Positions 22,030-34,695 of a DNA stretch of 64,000 bases are shown here, one piece after another (the first letter of the stretch is position 1; every line of letters starts with the position of its first letter). The stretch is from Rutidosis leptorrhynchoides (taxonomy: Eukaryota > Streptophyta > Magnoliopsida > Asterales > Asteraceae): NCBI RefSeq assembly GCF_046630445.1, contig NC_092333.1, positions 709,670,501-709,734,500 on the forward strand, written 5' to 3'. The notes beneath the pieces were generated by a model, which was not told where the DNA came from, made no database searches, and saw only the letters and a list, made by a program, of their open reading frames with translations. Both the position numbers and the translations under genes were made by a program.

Positions 22030-25000
22030 TGTAGTGACCCGAACTTTTCCATGTTTATATATATATTAAATGAAATTGTTATTTACATGATTAAGTGTTT
22101 CCAACATGTTAAGCAATCAAACTTGTTAAGACTTGATTAACTGAAATAGGTTTCATATAGACAATTGACCACCCAAGTTGACCGGTGATTCACGAACGTT
22201 AAAACTTGTAAAAACTATACGATGACATATATATGGTTATATATATAGTTAACATGATTTTATTATAAGTATGTATCTCATTAGGTATTTTAACAATGAG
22301 TTATATACATAAAGATGAGACTATTAATTTAAGAAACTCGAAAACGATATATATAACGATTATCGTTATAACAACGTCTTACTAGGTACATATGAATCAT
22401 ATTAAGATATTGATACACTTGGTTAATTATGTTAAATGATAAGTAAATATATTATTAAGTGTATTAACAATGAAATACATATGTAAAAATAAGACTACTA
22501 ACTTAATGATTTCGAAACGAGACATATATGTAACGATTATCGTTGTAACGACATTTAACTGTATATATATCATACTAAGATATATTATATATCATAATAT
22601 CATGATAATATAACAATTTAACATCTCATTTGTTATAATAAACAATGGGTTAACAACATTCAACAAGATCGTTAACCTAAAGGTTTCAAAACAACATTTA
22701 CATGTAACGACTAACGATGACTTAACGACTCAGTTAAAATGTATATACATGTAGTGTTTTAATATGTATTCATACACTTTTGAAAGACTTCAAGACACTT
22801 ATCAAAATACTTCTACTTAACAAAAATGCTTACAATTACATCCTCATTCAGTTTCATCAACAATTCTACTCGTATGCACCCGTATTCGTACTCGTACAAT
22901 ACACAGCTTTTAGATGTATGTACTATTAGTATATACACTCCAATGATCAGCTCTTAGCAGCCCATGTGAGTCACCTAACACATGTGGAAACCATCATTTG
23001 GCAACTAGCATGAAATATCTCATAAAATTACAAAAATATGAGTAATCATTCATGACTTATTTACATGAAAACAAAATTACATATCCTTTATATCTAATCC
23101 ATACACCAACGACCAAAAACACCTAAAAACACTTTCATTCTTCAATTTTCTTCATCTAATTGATCTCTCTCAAGTTCTATCTTCAAGTTCTAAGTGTTCT
23201 TCATAAATTCCAAAAGTTCTAGTTTCATAAAATCAAGAATACTTCCAAGATTGCAAGTTTACTTTCAAGTTTTCTAAACCCATTCCAAGTAATCATCCAA
23301 GATCAAGAAACCTTTGTTACTTACAGTAGGTTATCTTTATAATACAAGGTAATAATCATATTCAAACTTTAATTCAATTTCTATAACTATAACAATCTTA
23401 TTTCGAGTGAAAATCTTACTTGAAATTGTTTTCGTGTCATGATTCTGCTTCAAGAACTTTCAAGCCATCCAAGGATCCTTTGAAGCTAGATCTATTTTTC
23501 TCATTTCTAGTAGGTTTATCCAAGGAACTTGAAGTAGTAATGATGTTCACAACATCATTCGATTCATACATATAAAGCTATCTTATTCGAATGTTTAAAC
23601 TTGTAATCACTAGAACACAGTTTAGTTAATTCTAAACTTGTTCGCAAATAAAAGTTAATCCTTCTAAATTGACTTTTAAAATCAACTATACACATGTTCT
23701 ATATCTATATGATATGCTAACTTAATGATTTAAAACCTGGAAACACGAAAAACACCGTAAAACCGGATTTACGCCGTCGTAGTAACACCGCAGGCTGTTT
23801 TGGGTTAGTTAATTAAAAACTATGATAAACTTTGATTTAAAAGTTGTTATTCTGGGAAAATAATTTTTATTATGAACATGAAACTATATCCAAAAATTAT
23901 GGTTAAACTCAAAGTGGAAGTATGTTTTCTAAAATGGTCATCTAGACATCGTTCTTTCGACGGAAATGACTACCTTTACAAAAACGACTTGTAACTTATT
24001 TTTCCGACTATAAACCTATACTTTTTCTGTTTAGATTCATAAAATAGAGTTCAATATGAAACCATAGCAATTTGATTCACTCAAAACGGATTTAAAATGA
24101 AGAAGTTATGGGTAAAACAAGATTGGATAATTTTTCTCATTTTAGCTACGTGAAAATTGGTAACAAATCTATTCCAACCATAACTTAATCAACTTGTATT
24201 GTATATTATGTAATCTTGAGATACCATAGACACGTATACAATGTTTCGACCTATCATGTCGACACATCTATATATATTTCGGAACAACCATAGACACTCT
24301 ATATGTGAATGTTGGAGTTAGCTATACAGGGTTGATGTTGATTCCAAAATATATATAGTTTGAGTTGTGATAAATACTGAGATACGTATACACTGGGTCG
24401 TGGATTGATTCAAGATAATATTTATCGATTTATTTCTGTACATCTAACTGTGGACAACTAGTTGTACGTTACTAACGAGGACAGCTGACTTAATAAACTT
24501 AAAACATCAAAATATATTAAAAGTGTTGTAAATATATTTTGAACATACTTTGATATATATGTATATATTGTTATAGGTTCGTGAATCAACCAGTGGCCAA
24601 GTCTTACTTCTCGACGAAGTAAAAATCTGTGAAAGTGAGCTATAGTCCCACTTTTAAAATCGAATATTTTTGGGATGAGAATACATGCAGGTTTTATAAA
24701 TGATTTACAAAATAGACACAAGTACGTGAAACTACATTCTATGGTTGAATTATCAAAATCGAATATGCCCCTTTTTATTAAGTCTGGCAATCTAAGAATT
24801 AGGGAACAGACACCCTAATTGACGCGAATCCTAAAGATAGATCTATTGGGCCTAACAAACCCCATCCAAAGTACCGGATACTTTAGTACTTCGAAATTTA
24901 TATCATATCCGAAGGGTGTCCCGGAATGATGGGGATATTCTTATATAAGCAACTTGTTAATGTCGGTTACCAGGTGTTCACCATATGAATAATTTTTATC

Positions 25001-25468
25001 TCTATGTATGGGATGTATATTGAAATATGAAATCTTGTGGTCTATTGTTACGATTTGATATATATAGGTTAAACCTATAACTCACCAACATTTTTGTTGA
25101 CGTTTAAAGCATGTTTATTCTCAGGTGAATACTAAGAGCTTCCGCTGTTGCATACTAAAATAAGGACAAGATTTGGAGTCCATGTTTGTATGATATTGTG
25201 TAAAAACTGCATTCAAGAAACTGATTTCGATGTAACATATTTGTATTGTAAACCATTATGTAATGGTCGTGTGTAAACAGGATATTTTAGATTATCATTA
25301 TTTGATAATCTACGTAAAGCTTTTTAAACCTTTATTTATGAAATAAAGGTTATGGTTTGTTTTAAAAATGAATGCAGTCTTTGAAAAACGTCTCATATAG
25401 AGGTCAAAACCTCGCAACGAAATCAATTAATATGGAACGTTTTTAATCAATAAGAACGGGATATTTCA
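22030..25468 (+). repeat. 3' LTR of the outer Tekay-like element
   Basis: This 3439-bp LTR matches 1948-5386. It follows the sequence GGGACGAAATTT and a purine-rich CGGGTAGGTA region typical of the end of Tekay-like internal domains. The GCTTA duplication follows at 25469, inside the split MITE. Confidence 0.95.
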
Positions 25469-26238
25469 GCTTATAGGAGCTTGAGCTTATGATTTTAATA
25501 AGCTCCAAGTCATAAGCTTCGTTTGGTAGACAAAAAAAGTATAGCTTATGAAAATCATAAGTTCTGAAAAAATAAGCTACTTGTAGTAGCTTATGGGTGT
25601 GTTTGGCGCGTAGCTTATTGGAGCTTATAGAAGCTTATTGGAGCTTGAGCTTATGATTTTAATAAGCTTCAAGTCATAAGCTTTGTTTGGTAGACAAAAA
25701 AAGTAGAGCTTATAAAAATCATAAGCTCTTAAAAAATAAGCTACTTCTAGTAGTTTATGAAAAAAAAAAAAAGTATAGCTTATGAACTGTAAAATAAGCT
25801 CCAGCTAGTATACCAAACACTTATAAAAAATAATAAGCTCGAGCTACCAGCTTTAAAAATAAGCTCCAGCTCCAACTATAAGCTCCAAGCTTCAAGAAGC
25901 TTGTTGGCTAAACACACCCTAATGGAAAAAAAGTAAACAATGGGTGTGTTTGGCGTGTAGCTTATTGGAGCTTATGAAAGCTTATGGGAGCTTGAGCTTA
26001 TGATTTTAATAAACTCCAAGTCATAAGCTTCGTTTGGTAGTAAAAAAAAGTAGAGCTTGTGAAAATCATAAGCTCTGAAAAAAGAAGCTACTTGTAGTAG
26101 CTTATGAAAAAAAGTAGAGCTTATGAACTGAAAAATAAGCTCCAGCTAGTTTACCAAACATTTATAAAAAATAATAAGCTCCAGCTACCAGCTTAAAAAA
26201 CAAGCTCCAGCTCCAGCTACTTTCGTCCAAACACACCC
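25469..26238. repeat. Tourist-like MITE cluster, right part
   Basis: After the GCTTA duplication the interrupted copy resumes (to about 25594). A second copy spans about 25595-25919 (GGGTGTGTTTGG to AACACACCC) and a third spans 25942-26238 (GGGTGTGTTTGG to CCAAACACACCC). All share the internal AAGCTCCAGCT and CATAAGCTC motifs. Three-base target duplications cannot be confirmed for these copies. Confidence 0.6.
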
Positions 26239-26555
26239 GATATAGTTTTAGAAAAACTTGCTAAAAATAGTCGGGAGTAAAACAATTGAAGACGTCTTCA
26301 CGTGCTTCATTTTCATTTGTGTACAAACTACATAGGTCTCGACTCTCGAGCGTATTTTCCCCAAATTCAAAATCCACAAAGGAGGGAAAACCCAAAAAAC
26401 AAAAAGATACTGTAAAAAAGTTCCCAATCCTTCTAACTCCTTGATGCCTCAAGACCCAATCTGACAAGTTTTCTTCAAATTACTCTACAATTCAACAGCA
26501 AATCTCAAATCTCAAAGCTTCAATTCCGTGTAATTCGTACAGATCTAACGCATAA
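26239..26555 (+). other. Upstream region of the CAP-H gene
   Basis: This 317-base stretch runs between the last MITE copy and the CAP-H start codon. It holds the presumed promoter and 5' leader, with A-rich and C-rich patches (CCCAAAAAACAAAAAG). I see no clear TATA box or other named site. Confidence 0.35.
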
Positions 26556-29500
26556 ATGGCTGAAACCCTAAGCCCTAGGCGTACAGCAGCCCTTAAACAA
26601 AGAGCACCCGTCCTATCACCGGAACGGCCTTTATTTCTCGGTTCAAACGATGACAAAATGGAGCGTGCTCAAGCACGCGCCGCCCGTGCTGCAGCAATTC
26701 GTAGGAAACCTGTTGCGTCAAATCAAGCAACCGATGCTTCTACGACCAATCCTTGTCTAGGTCAAGAACAAATTATGGAATTGTTCCAGAATTGCATCAA
26801 ATTAGCCAGTGAAAATGTATGTCTATATACTTATAATAAAGTATACTTGATTGAGATCTGAAATGGTTTATTGATTTATTACTATTTTTTTTTTTGTTGG
26901 ATTATAGAAAATTAATCAGAAGAATACGTGGGAGCTGAATTTGATAGACCATCTTTGTGATATTATTAAAGTTGAAGAAGAGAATGATGTCGAGACTAAT
27001 TTTCAGAAGGTACGTTATTTGATTTGTTTATTGTTTGATTGAATTGCGGTGTATACTTTTGATTGTAATTTATATCTTTTTGTGTCGAATCGACTGTTGA
27101 ATTATACTACTACAATTAGCTATGGCTTTACTAATTAAAGTTAACTGCACCGTTTATTATGGAGTAGCCTTTGACTAAGTTCCATCAATCTAGCTCATCA
27201 GCAAATAATTTGGTTAGAACCACATACACAGTTGTTACATACTGGGATACACATTAACATCACATAGCTTATTCTTACTGCAGGCAAGCTGCACCCTTGA
27301 AGCTGGAGTTAGAATATATTCAATGAGGGTTGATTCAGTCCATTCTGAGGCATATAAGGTTCTCGGAGGGATTAGTCGAGTTGCACAGGACTCCGAACAA
27401 GGTTTGTTCTAGTAGTTTTCTGATTATCTTGATTTCTAGATAATTTTTAGTTTTGGTTTTATGGTTAAATAAAAATAAATAGTCTAAGTAAACTTAGTTT
27501 AGTATAGATTAGGAAGAAGATAGCAGCTCAGATTGGTTTTTTATGTCTATCTGATATTTTGCTCTAATTCATAGTGCATAAAAGTGTAAAGTAGTAATGT
27601 TTTTATAGCACAATGTTATAACTTATCTTTTTTTATTCGTTGATATTAATTAGTATCACTATTTGGAGTCTCTTTCAAAAGCACTTATATCAACAAGTTT
27701 TATGTTAGTACCAGTTTGGGTTATGCTGTTATATAATCAGTAATGATTAACTTGGAATCATTTTATTGAAACAGACAATGCAGAGGAAGGAAACACTGAC
27801 AACATACAAGTTGAAGGCACTTCGAGGAAGCAGAAAGAACAGAAGGTTTTTTCATTATATCATTTATAATGCTGATTAATTTGTGAAGTTTAAAGGTGGC
27901 AAAGTGGCTGGTTGGTTATCGGGTCAAAATGGGCTGTTTTTTTAGTGTAAGTAGGGTTGACCTGAAGCACTTTTATTAAAGAAAACTTAAAATCTTATAC
28001 ACGAAGTATGCTAGTGTGATATATGTTCTTAAGAATTATATTGTTACATAAGTTAACTACTTTTTAATAAATCGATTTACAAGATAGTATGCATTAAAAG
28101 ACACTTTGGTCGACTTATGTTTTGTTCGATCGACTTCTCTACTTTTTACCAAATTTATTATATTAGACCTTTTAGTTATCAAAGATGAAACATAATCCAT
28201 TTCGGTCACTCACAAGTAAGTGGGTCTAATTTGCCACATCTAGTGTAGTAGTTTAGATGAACTGATGAAATTTGGTTTGTGCAGTTGTCTCCTTTAACTA
28301 CTTTGGAATCATCCTTTGAGGCTCTTAATGTGAAGAAGTTTGATGGTAGGGTTGTAAGTAACCAATATTTATTTGTATATATATTTTTAGAGTCTAACTC
28401 AAGGTATTGAATTTATCTATTTATTATCTAGTTGCCTTTGCTGTGGATCCTCTATATCATCAGACAACTGCACAGTTTGATGAAGGCGGATCAAAAGGTC
28501 TCTTGTTGAATAACCTTGGAGTGTATGGTGGATGCCGAATGGTTTTTGACTCGCTTGAAGTCCCTGTGAAGTGCATGTCATTATCAAATGATCATGATAA
28601 AACAGATACAATTGATATTTCTTTTGCCAGAGGTTTGTTTCTTTCTCAGAGGTAGTGAAATGGGCAGATCAGATGGGTAAGGTAACAGGTCAAAGGAGGT
28701 ACTTTTGCGTACAAGTTGAAATATGTACAATTAAGCCAAAACACCTGTGTCCAAAATCTTGATGTTATGTGTATATTCATGGTAGTGGTATGTGTGAGTA
28801 CTTGCATTTCGAAACAAAAAGATATTTTTTTTTTTTTTTTTACAATTATTTTGAGATAATGATTCTTGAGATTTCACTTTGGGTGCTGTTAGCGTCTGGC
28901 CTGTTACTCATTTGATCTGATAGAAATAAAACATTACCCAAAACACTCACTCACAAGTAAATGGCTCGAAATTGCCACCTTTATGTTGAGGAATACTTTT
29001 TTTTTATATAAATTATTTTTTCACTGTAGACTCCATTGAACAAATGGTATCAAACTTCTCAAAGAAACTTGAAATCACACCAACTCTCAAGCATATAGTC
29101 AATATGTTTGATGAAGATAATAAAAGACCAGCAGATACCTTTTCTTCCTGCCAAACGTCTGTTGAACCAGATTGTGAAGCTCATGATGACAACGAATTCA
29201 ATGGTGATGGACACGATAACTCAGAAAACTTTGACTTCATTAATGACAATCAAACAAGTCTGAATGACGAGGGCACCTATGAGGGAGAAGATGAGCTCTT
29301 TATTCCGGTTCATCATGAGGTGCTTGATTATTCTACCTAGAGGTGGCTAAATGGGCGGGTTGGGCTGGGTAAGGGGTGAAATTGGGTACTTTATGATAAA
29401 GTTCAAAAAGCACTTTGTTGTTAAAAATATTATATACACATATACATATTAACATGAACAGTCAATCAGTATGTAAATTAAAATTACAAAATATTTAACA

Positions 29501-31726
29501 TTTTAAAAAAAAAACACTAGTTCTTTTTCATGAAGAGGATATGATTTTGGACTTTGGGATACTTTTTGAGCCTGTTGGTCCAATTATTTTTGAGGAGATC
29601 TATGTTTTTTTACATTATACTTGTTGGATTTGTTATAGATGAAACATAACCTGTATCAACCTGTAAGTAAGTGGGTCAAAGTTCCCCTTTTCTCTATATG
29701 GAACTTTTTCTAGTGTTGAAGGAACCTACTGATATAGAGTTTATTTGCAGGATAACGAGCCATACGTTTCTCATGATGGTGATGTAGATGACAAATCCCC
29801 GAACGTTGACAGTTTTCTCTTCCTGAGCCTTGGTTTAACTGGAAAACAAAATGCCTGGGCAGGACCTGATCATTGGAAGTATAGGAAGACTAAAGGTAGC
29901 TTTCATTGCTAGAACTAATAGGCAAATGGGTCGGTTCAGTAACAGAGCAAAACGGGCGGGTTGGTTTGGCTGACCCAAAACATATATTCAAAAACTTTGG
30001 AATATTAATTATCATATAGTATAAAATCTGTTTCTTTTTAAGCTATTTCTTTCAAATTTTACATGTTGGAGATTAAACTGAACCTGAGTGTTGTATATAT
30101 AGTCTCTTTTGCAGCTCCAGAAGATCCTGAAAAGGAAAGTGGGTCACCATTAATCCCTAAAAAACAGAGGAATAAGAAACAAGCTGAACCCGATATAGAA
30201 TTTTTGAAAGCTTTGGAGTTGGACACTGACATGGGTAACATTTTTGCTCCTCCTAAAAATGCTAAAACATTATTGTTGCCTGCGAATAGAGAACCCTGTA
30301 ACACAACACTTCCCGAAGATTGCCATTATCAACCAGAGGATCTCGTGAAGCTATTTCTTCTTCCAAATATTCTGGTGAGGATTCAATTATTTTAAGTATA
30401 ATCACTTGTTTTTAATGCTTAGACCATAACTCTTTAATGGTGATTTGTTCATCTGTGTAGTGTCTTGGGAAGAAAGGAAGGAGGTGTTCCGGTAAGTTGA
30501 CTTCTTCAATACCATTTTTGTTACTGATATCGTTGAATGAACAGTAATCCTAGTTTAACAATAAGATTATTATTCGAGCTTTATGTATGATATATAGATA
30601 TATATATAAGATATAAGATAGTTGATGTATCTCTTTGTCAGATGAACCTACTCATGAAGAACAAGGGAATAATGAAACATATGCATCTTGGGATGATGAA
30701 GGTGGTCAATTTGATGACGGAAATGCTTATAGTGATGTTGAGGACTCAACTACACTTGTTTCTCAACCCAGACAGGTTTGTTCTGGACTAAATATGGTCT
30801 GAATGATACAACCTAATCGAGTGGCTGGCCAATTAAATCGTCTTTTTTTGGTTATTGGTGTATGGTGACAGTTTTTGGTATTTACTGTATGTCAAAAAGA
30901 ACTAGTTCGAATCTAACTTGACCCTTGCATAATATGTAAAACAGGTAAACAAGATTGAAGTCGAATATGATAAAACATCTAAACAAGTTGATGTTCAGGC
31001 GCTTAAAGAGACTCTTTGGTCATCTATGCAAGAAACACAAGTAAGTTATCTTTTCAATCCTTGTCAGGTTAAAGTGGCAAGATGGGTAACTCAAAACATG
31101 TTTCTGTTAAAGAGGCACATTGTTTAGTACATATCAACACATTGTTTTACCTGTTCGAGATACAAATCAACCCGAATTGACCCATTCTTGTAGATAGGTC
31201 AAAGAGTCACCTCTACTTCCAACTCCAAGTGAATATTAGTTATAATAATCACTGGGATGATACAAGTTTGACTAATTTATTTAGCTTTGTGGGTACGAAG
31301 TATTAACATAAATAAATAGTAAAGTGGTATACAGATAAAGTCTTTTCCTGTTCAGGCTACACCAAAAAATATGTTGCTAGTGAGATTTAAACCATTTTGT
31401 GACAATATAAGGACCTCAAGTCCTCAACCACTAAGCTATCTTGTAATCGGTTTAACAAAAATAAATAGTGTATACACTTAATTAGTTTAAGGTGTGCATT
31501 ATGGTGATATGTTAATGTTGTGGCTATTATGATTCAGGAGACGAAGACATTGTCTTTTAAGGATTTATTGACATCTTTTCCTGGTGATAAGAAACCGGCT
31601 GCTGCATCACTTGACATGATATCCCCACACCTCTGTTTTATATGTGTGTTACATTTGGCTAACGAACATGGATTGCGTATCGTTGGATGTGTTGACTTGG
31701 ATGATCTCACTATAAACCTTCCCTGA
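26556..31726 (+). CDS. CAP-H: Condensin complex subunit 2 (CAP-H, Barren/kleisin)
   Basis: Thirteen exons read in one frame with GT-AG introns: 26556-26816, 26908-27009, 27284-27401, 27775-27845, 28285-28345, 28432-28632, 29030-29319, 29751-29895, 30115-30374, 30461-30491, 30642-30775, 30945-31040, 31538-31726, giving 652 residues, close to the roughly 670 of Arabidopsis CAP-H. Family marks: RPLFLGSNDDKMERAQARAARAA near the N-terminus, FAVDPLYHQTTAQFDEGG then LLLNNLGVYGGCRMVFDS in exon 6, AWAGPDHWKYRK in exon 8, VNKIEVEYDKTSKQVDVQALKETLW in exon 12 and a C-terminal winged-helix-like HLANEHGLRIVGCVDLDDLTI. CAP-H is the kleisin that bridges SMC2 and SMC4 heads and recruits CAP-D2 and CAP-G for mitotic chromosome condensation. 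The start ATG opens with MAETLSPRR, in line with CDK-type SP sites near the N-terminus. No break was seen, so it should be functional. Confidence 0.93.
27893..28240. repeat. Short TIR element in CAP-H intron 4
   Basis: The segment starts AGGTGGCAAAGTGG, and its far end reads GGGTCTAATTTGCCACAT, the complement of the same terminus. Related segments lie in introns 6 (about 28647-28984), 7 (about 29340-29697), 8 (about 29918-29985) and 12 (about 31066-31215), each mixing GGGTCAA, ATGGGC and TGGCAAA motifs. This looks like a non-autonomous DNA transposon family; target duplications could not be confirmed. Confidence 0.45.
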
Positions 31727-32084
31727 AAAGTTGTATCTGGGGACACTAGTACTACTGTAACAGTTTAAGGATGGTATTTGTAGTTTTCATTTTGTTGCCA
31801 AATTGGATATTGAGAGAGAGCTCTTCTCTGTCTTGTTATATTTCTTATAATAATAACATGACTAATACTGTATGATTTAACCTTAGATTGTTTTGTTTTA
31901 CCTGGTGTAATGTAAGTCACGTGAAAAACGATTTTCACGTTTTTATTAGCGTTTAACCCCAATTTTCTAAAACTAATTTTCATATTTGTGGTACATGTGC
32001 TATAGTAGCAGTGTAGCACTCTATATTAAATAGCATACTAAAAATATTTCTTCCCTATAAAATTAAATGAAATTCCCGTATATT
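31727..32084. other. Downstream of CAP-H
   Basis: The stretch holds the presumed 3' untranslated region and polyadenylation region of CAP-H, with AATAATAACATGAC near 31850. No further gene or repeat end is evident. Confidence 0.3.
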
Positions 32085-32391
32085 AATAAGGGTGTAAACA
32101 AGCTGAGCCGAAGTCGAGTTTGGCTAGGCTCGAGCTGGGCTTGTTTAAATTTCAAAGGGCTCGGGCTCGAGCTTGGCTAGGTTTGAGCATAATATTTTAA
32201 GCTCGAGTTCCACTCGTTTGATATTTTACAAGCTCGAGCTCGACTCGTTAAGTTCGTCATTAATTTTTTTTTATAATTTAATTAAATTCTATTTATATTT
32301 TTTGTTTATGTGTTCTTATCCACTTTTAATAATCTTTAATAAATATTATTTTAACTATTATATACTATATTCAGTATATAAGAGTAACTAT

Positions 32392-34691
32392 TGTAGCGAC
32401 CCGATCAAATCATGTTTGACGGCGCCGACTACTTAGGTCCCGTTACGTGGTCATAAGTCTTTAACATGACGTTTGACCAAAATATGTCGCATTCATTTCA
32501 TAAGTAAAAGGATGTTTCAAGTTTACAAACGTAGTTCAAAAGACTAGTTACATTACAATGTTTAACGTACGAATGAAACCTATGCGACACAATTTAAAGT
32601 AGTCAAAAGACGCTCCAACTATGCATGTATACTCGACATCCAAGCAAGTATCAAAAAGAGTGCGGAAGCATGTATCAAGTAGCGTTCAAGGACCTGAGAA
32701 AACATATAGAAAACTGTCAACGAAAACGTTGGTGAAATCATAGGTGTTTTAGTAAACGTTGCATTTGAACCACAAGATTTAATATAATATGATTATCAAA
32801 ATCATTTGCATTCCAAAGTTGTTATTTGTTTCGCGCGCACCCAATTATCAAACTTAACTGTTTTGCACCCTTTGCGTAGTGTTAGAACATACACTAGACC
32901 CGAAAATATATTTCATCCGCTAACGGTAGCGAACCGTCCGAATGAGGCTCGTCAAGCCCATGTGATCACATAATATAAGTTCACGTTTACACCCTGCAAG
33001 TGTAACTAATGATAATTGAATTGAGGTTTTTTGTTCAAACCCGTACGTGGACTGTTCGTTTTCGTACTTGTGTTCAAAGTGTAAAAGCATGATACGTATA
33101 TGTTTCTCATCCCATAGTTTAAAGCATAAAAGTTGTTTGAAAGATGAGACTATGATCTCACCTTGAGTGCACGTATGAAAAGTACTTCACAAAGTAACGT
33201 GTGCAAAGAACAATGCTAGTCTTGACCTAAACAAATAGGTCGTATCAATAACGGTAAACACGATAGGTCAAAGATGTTCAATTAGTCTTATGGCTCGTTA
33301 CGCCTCGATTATGTAGCATGCGAATCAATTTGTCAAGTTTCATGCAAGATACAAGTATAGAAACAAGCTAGGAAGGTTGCATAATCATTTGGTTAAGTTT
33401 GACAAAAAGTCAAACTTTGGTCGGTCAAAGTCAATGAAAAAGTCAACACGTACGGGTCGGGTCCCGAACTATTTTTCTGAGGTTTTTATTCATATATAAG
33501 CATGTTAGAACAAGTCTCTTGTGAATCGGAGGTCCATAGCGTGCCAAACATTTTTCTTATTTTGACCAAGGAGGTCAGAACCTGGGCACGGCTTAGGTCG
33601 CGCCGCGACCCAGGATTGCCGCGCCGCGGCATTGTTCGTGTGCTGGTACCTGGTCAGTCTCAATTGTTCAAGTCCCAAATCAAAACTCTTTCAAGCATAT
33701 TTTACAAACCGCTAACAATTAGAACTCGCACCTTATATCGTTAGAAAGCTAATTTGACAAGGAATCCAACTAAACACATTTCACCAACCGAAAACATTAT
33801 TTGCAATAATCGACTTTTCAAATCAAATGATCAATCAATGCACACATTTAATGCTTCAAATTTTACAAGTGCACATTTATGATTCGGGCATTTAATGCAT
33901 ACATAAAACACGCCGTTTTGTAGATAATCAAGCATACAATACAACTAACTACTTACTAACAATAATTCATGGCTTTCAATGCAATAAATGTTCACATTCA
34001 ATTCTATCAAACCCTAACCAACAACATCAAAATTACAAATCATGTTTATGAAGTTTTCTAAAACAACCTACACATCAAATTGAAGCTAGTGATGTTAGGA
34101 ACACATTTAATACATGCATTTATAACATTTAACATCATTCAAACAACCAAATCACAAAATCAAACACACCAAAGTTTATGTTCATGCTAGTTACTTCAAA
34201 TAACAAAATCGAACATATAAATCATATATTCATGTTAGACTTGAGCCATAGACACTAACTAACAACTTTATAAGTTAAAAACATCAAGAACACAAAATCT
34301 AGTGATTTTAGAAAATTACCCAAATGTAATGAAATCGGTATGGAATCGAAGAGGAAGTTGCAAGGATTCCAAATATGTAATTTGTTTTGCAAGACACCCG
34401 CTAGCTTGGATTTAGATGATGATTCTTGAAATGGAGAAATGAGAGAAAATTGGAAAGTATTGAAAGAAAAAGGAAATGAAATGGAAAAGAAAGAGGAGGT
34501 GGGTTGACTAGTCAAATGCTAGTCACCTCTTTGGCATTTTGGCGAAACTAGTCCCTCGAGTTCGGTTGCGGGTGTGTGAATTACCTAAACGAGATATTTT
34601 TAAAACGCGTAACAACAGGAGATGTTATAAACATATAACGGAATTTAAAGAGTTAAACGAAAAAGTAAACGGAAAAAGGCGGGATGTTACA
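32392..34691 (-). repeat. 3' LTR of the minus-strand chromovirus
   Basis: The 2300-bp LTR is nearly identical to 39613-41912. A GC-rich island near 33597-33630 carries two adjacent small inverted repeats (GTCGCG-C-CGCGAC and GCCGCG-C-CGCGGC), in contrast to the AT-rich remainder. Confidence 0.94.
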
Positions 34692-34695
34692 TTAC

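Larger units (their letters stand above)
1948..25468 (+). mobile_element. Tekay/Del-like chromovirus (Ty3/gypsy) with nested Athila-like element and extra F-box-like ORF
   Basis: Two near-identical 3439-bp LTRs beginning TGTAGTGACCCGAAC and ending ATTTCA bound the element, with a GCTTA target duplication at 1943-1947 and 25469-25473. A PBS resembling initiator-Met tRNA (TGGTATCCGAGC) follows the left LTR. Order of parts: PBS, acidic ORFs, F-box-like ORF, gag, protease, reverse transcriptase, RNase H, integrase, C-terminal chromodomain-like region, then the right LTR. The gag is split by a younger 10,037-bp element at 7811-17847. The LTRs differ by about 45 substitutions counted by eye (about 1.3%); at an assumed 1.3e-8 substitutions per site per year this is roughly half a million years. 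The coding region has about four breaks besides the nested insertion, so it is a fossil. Clade assignment rests on the chromodomain-like C-terminus and general pol sequence. Confidence 0.88.

Noticed and set aside
33502-33744. 80-residue frame repeated identically at 40723-40965
   Set aside because: Repeated only because it lies in both LTRs of one chromovirus; no protein resemblance.
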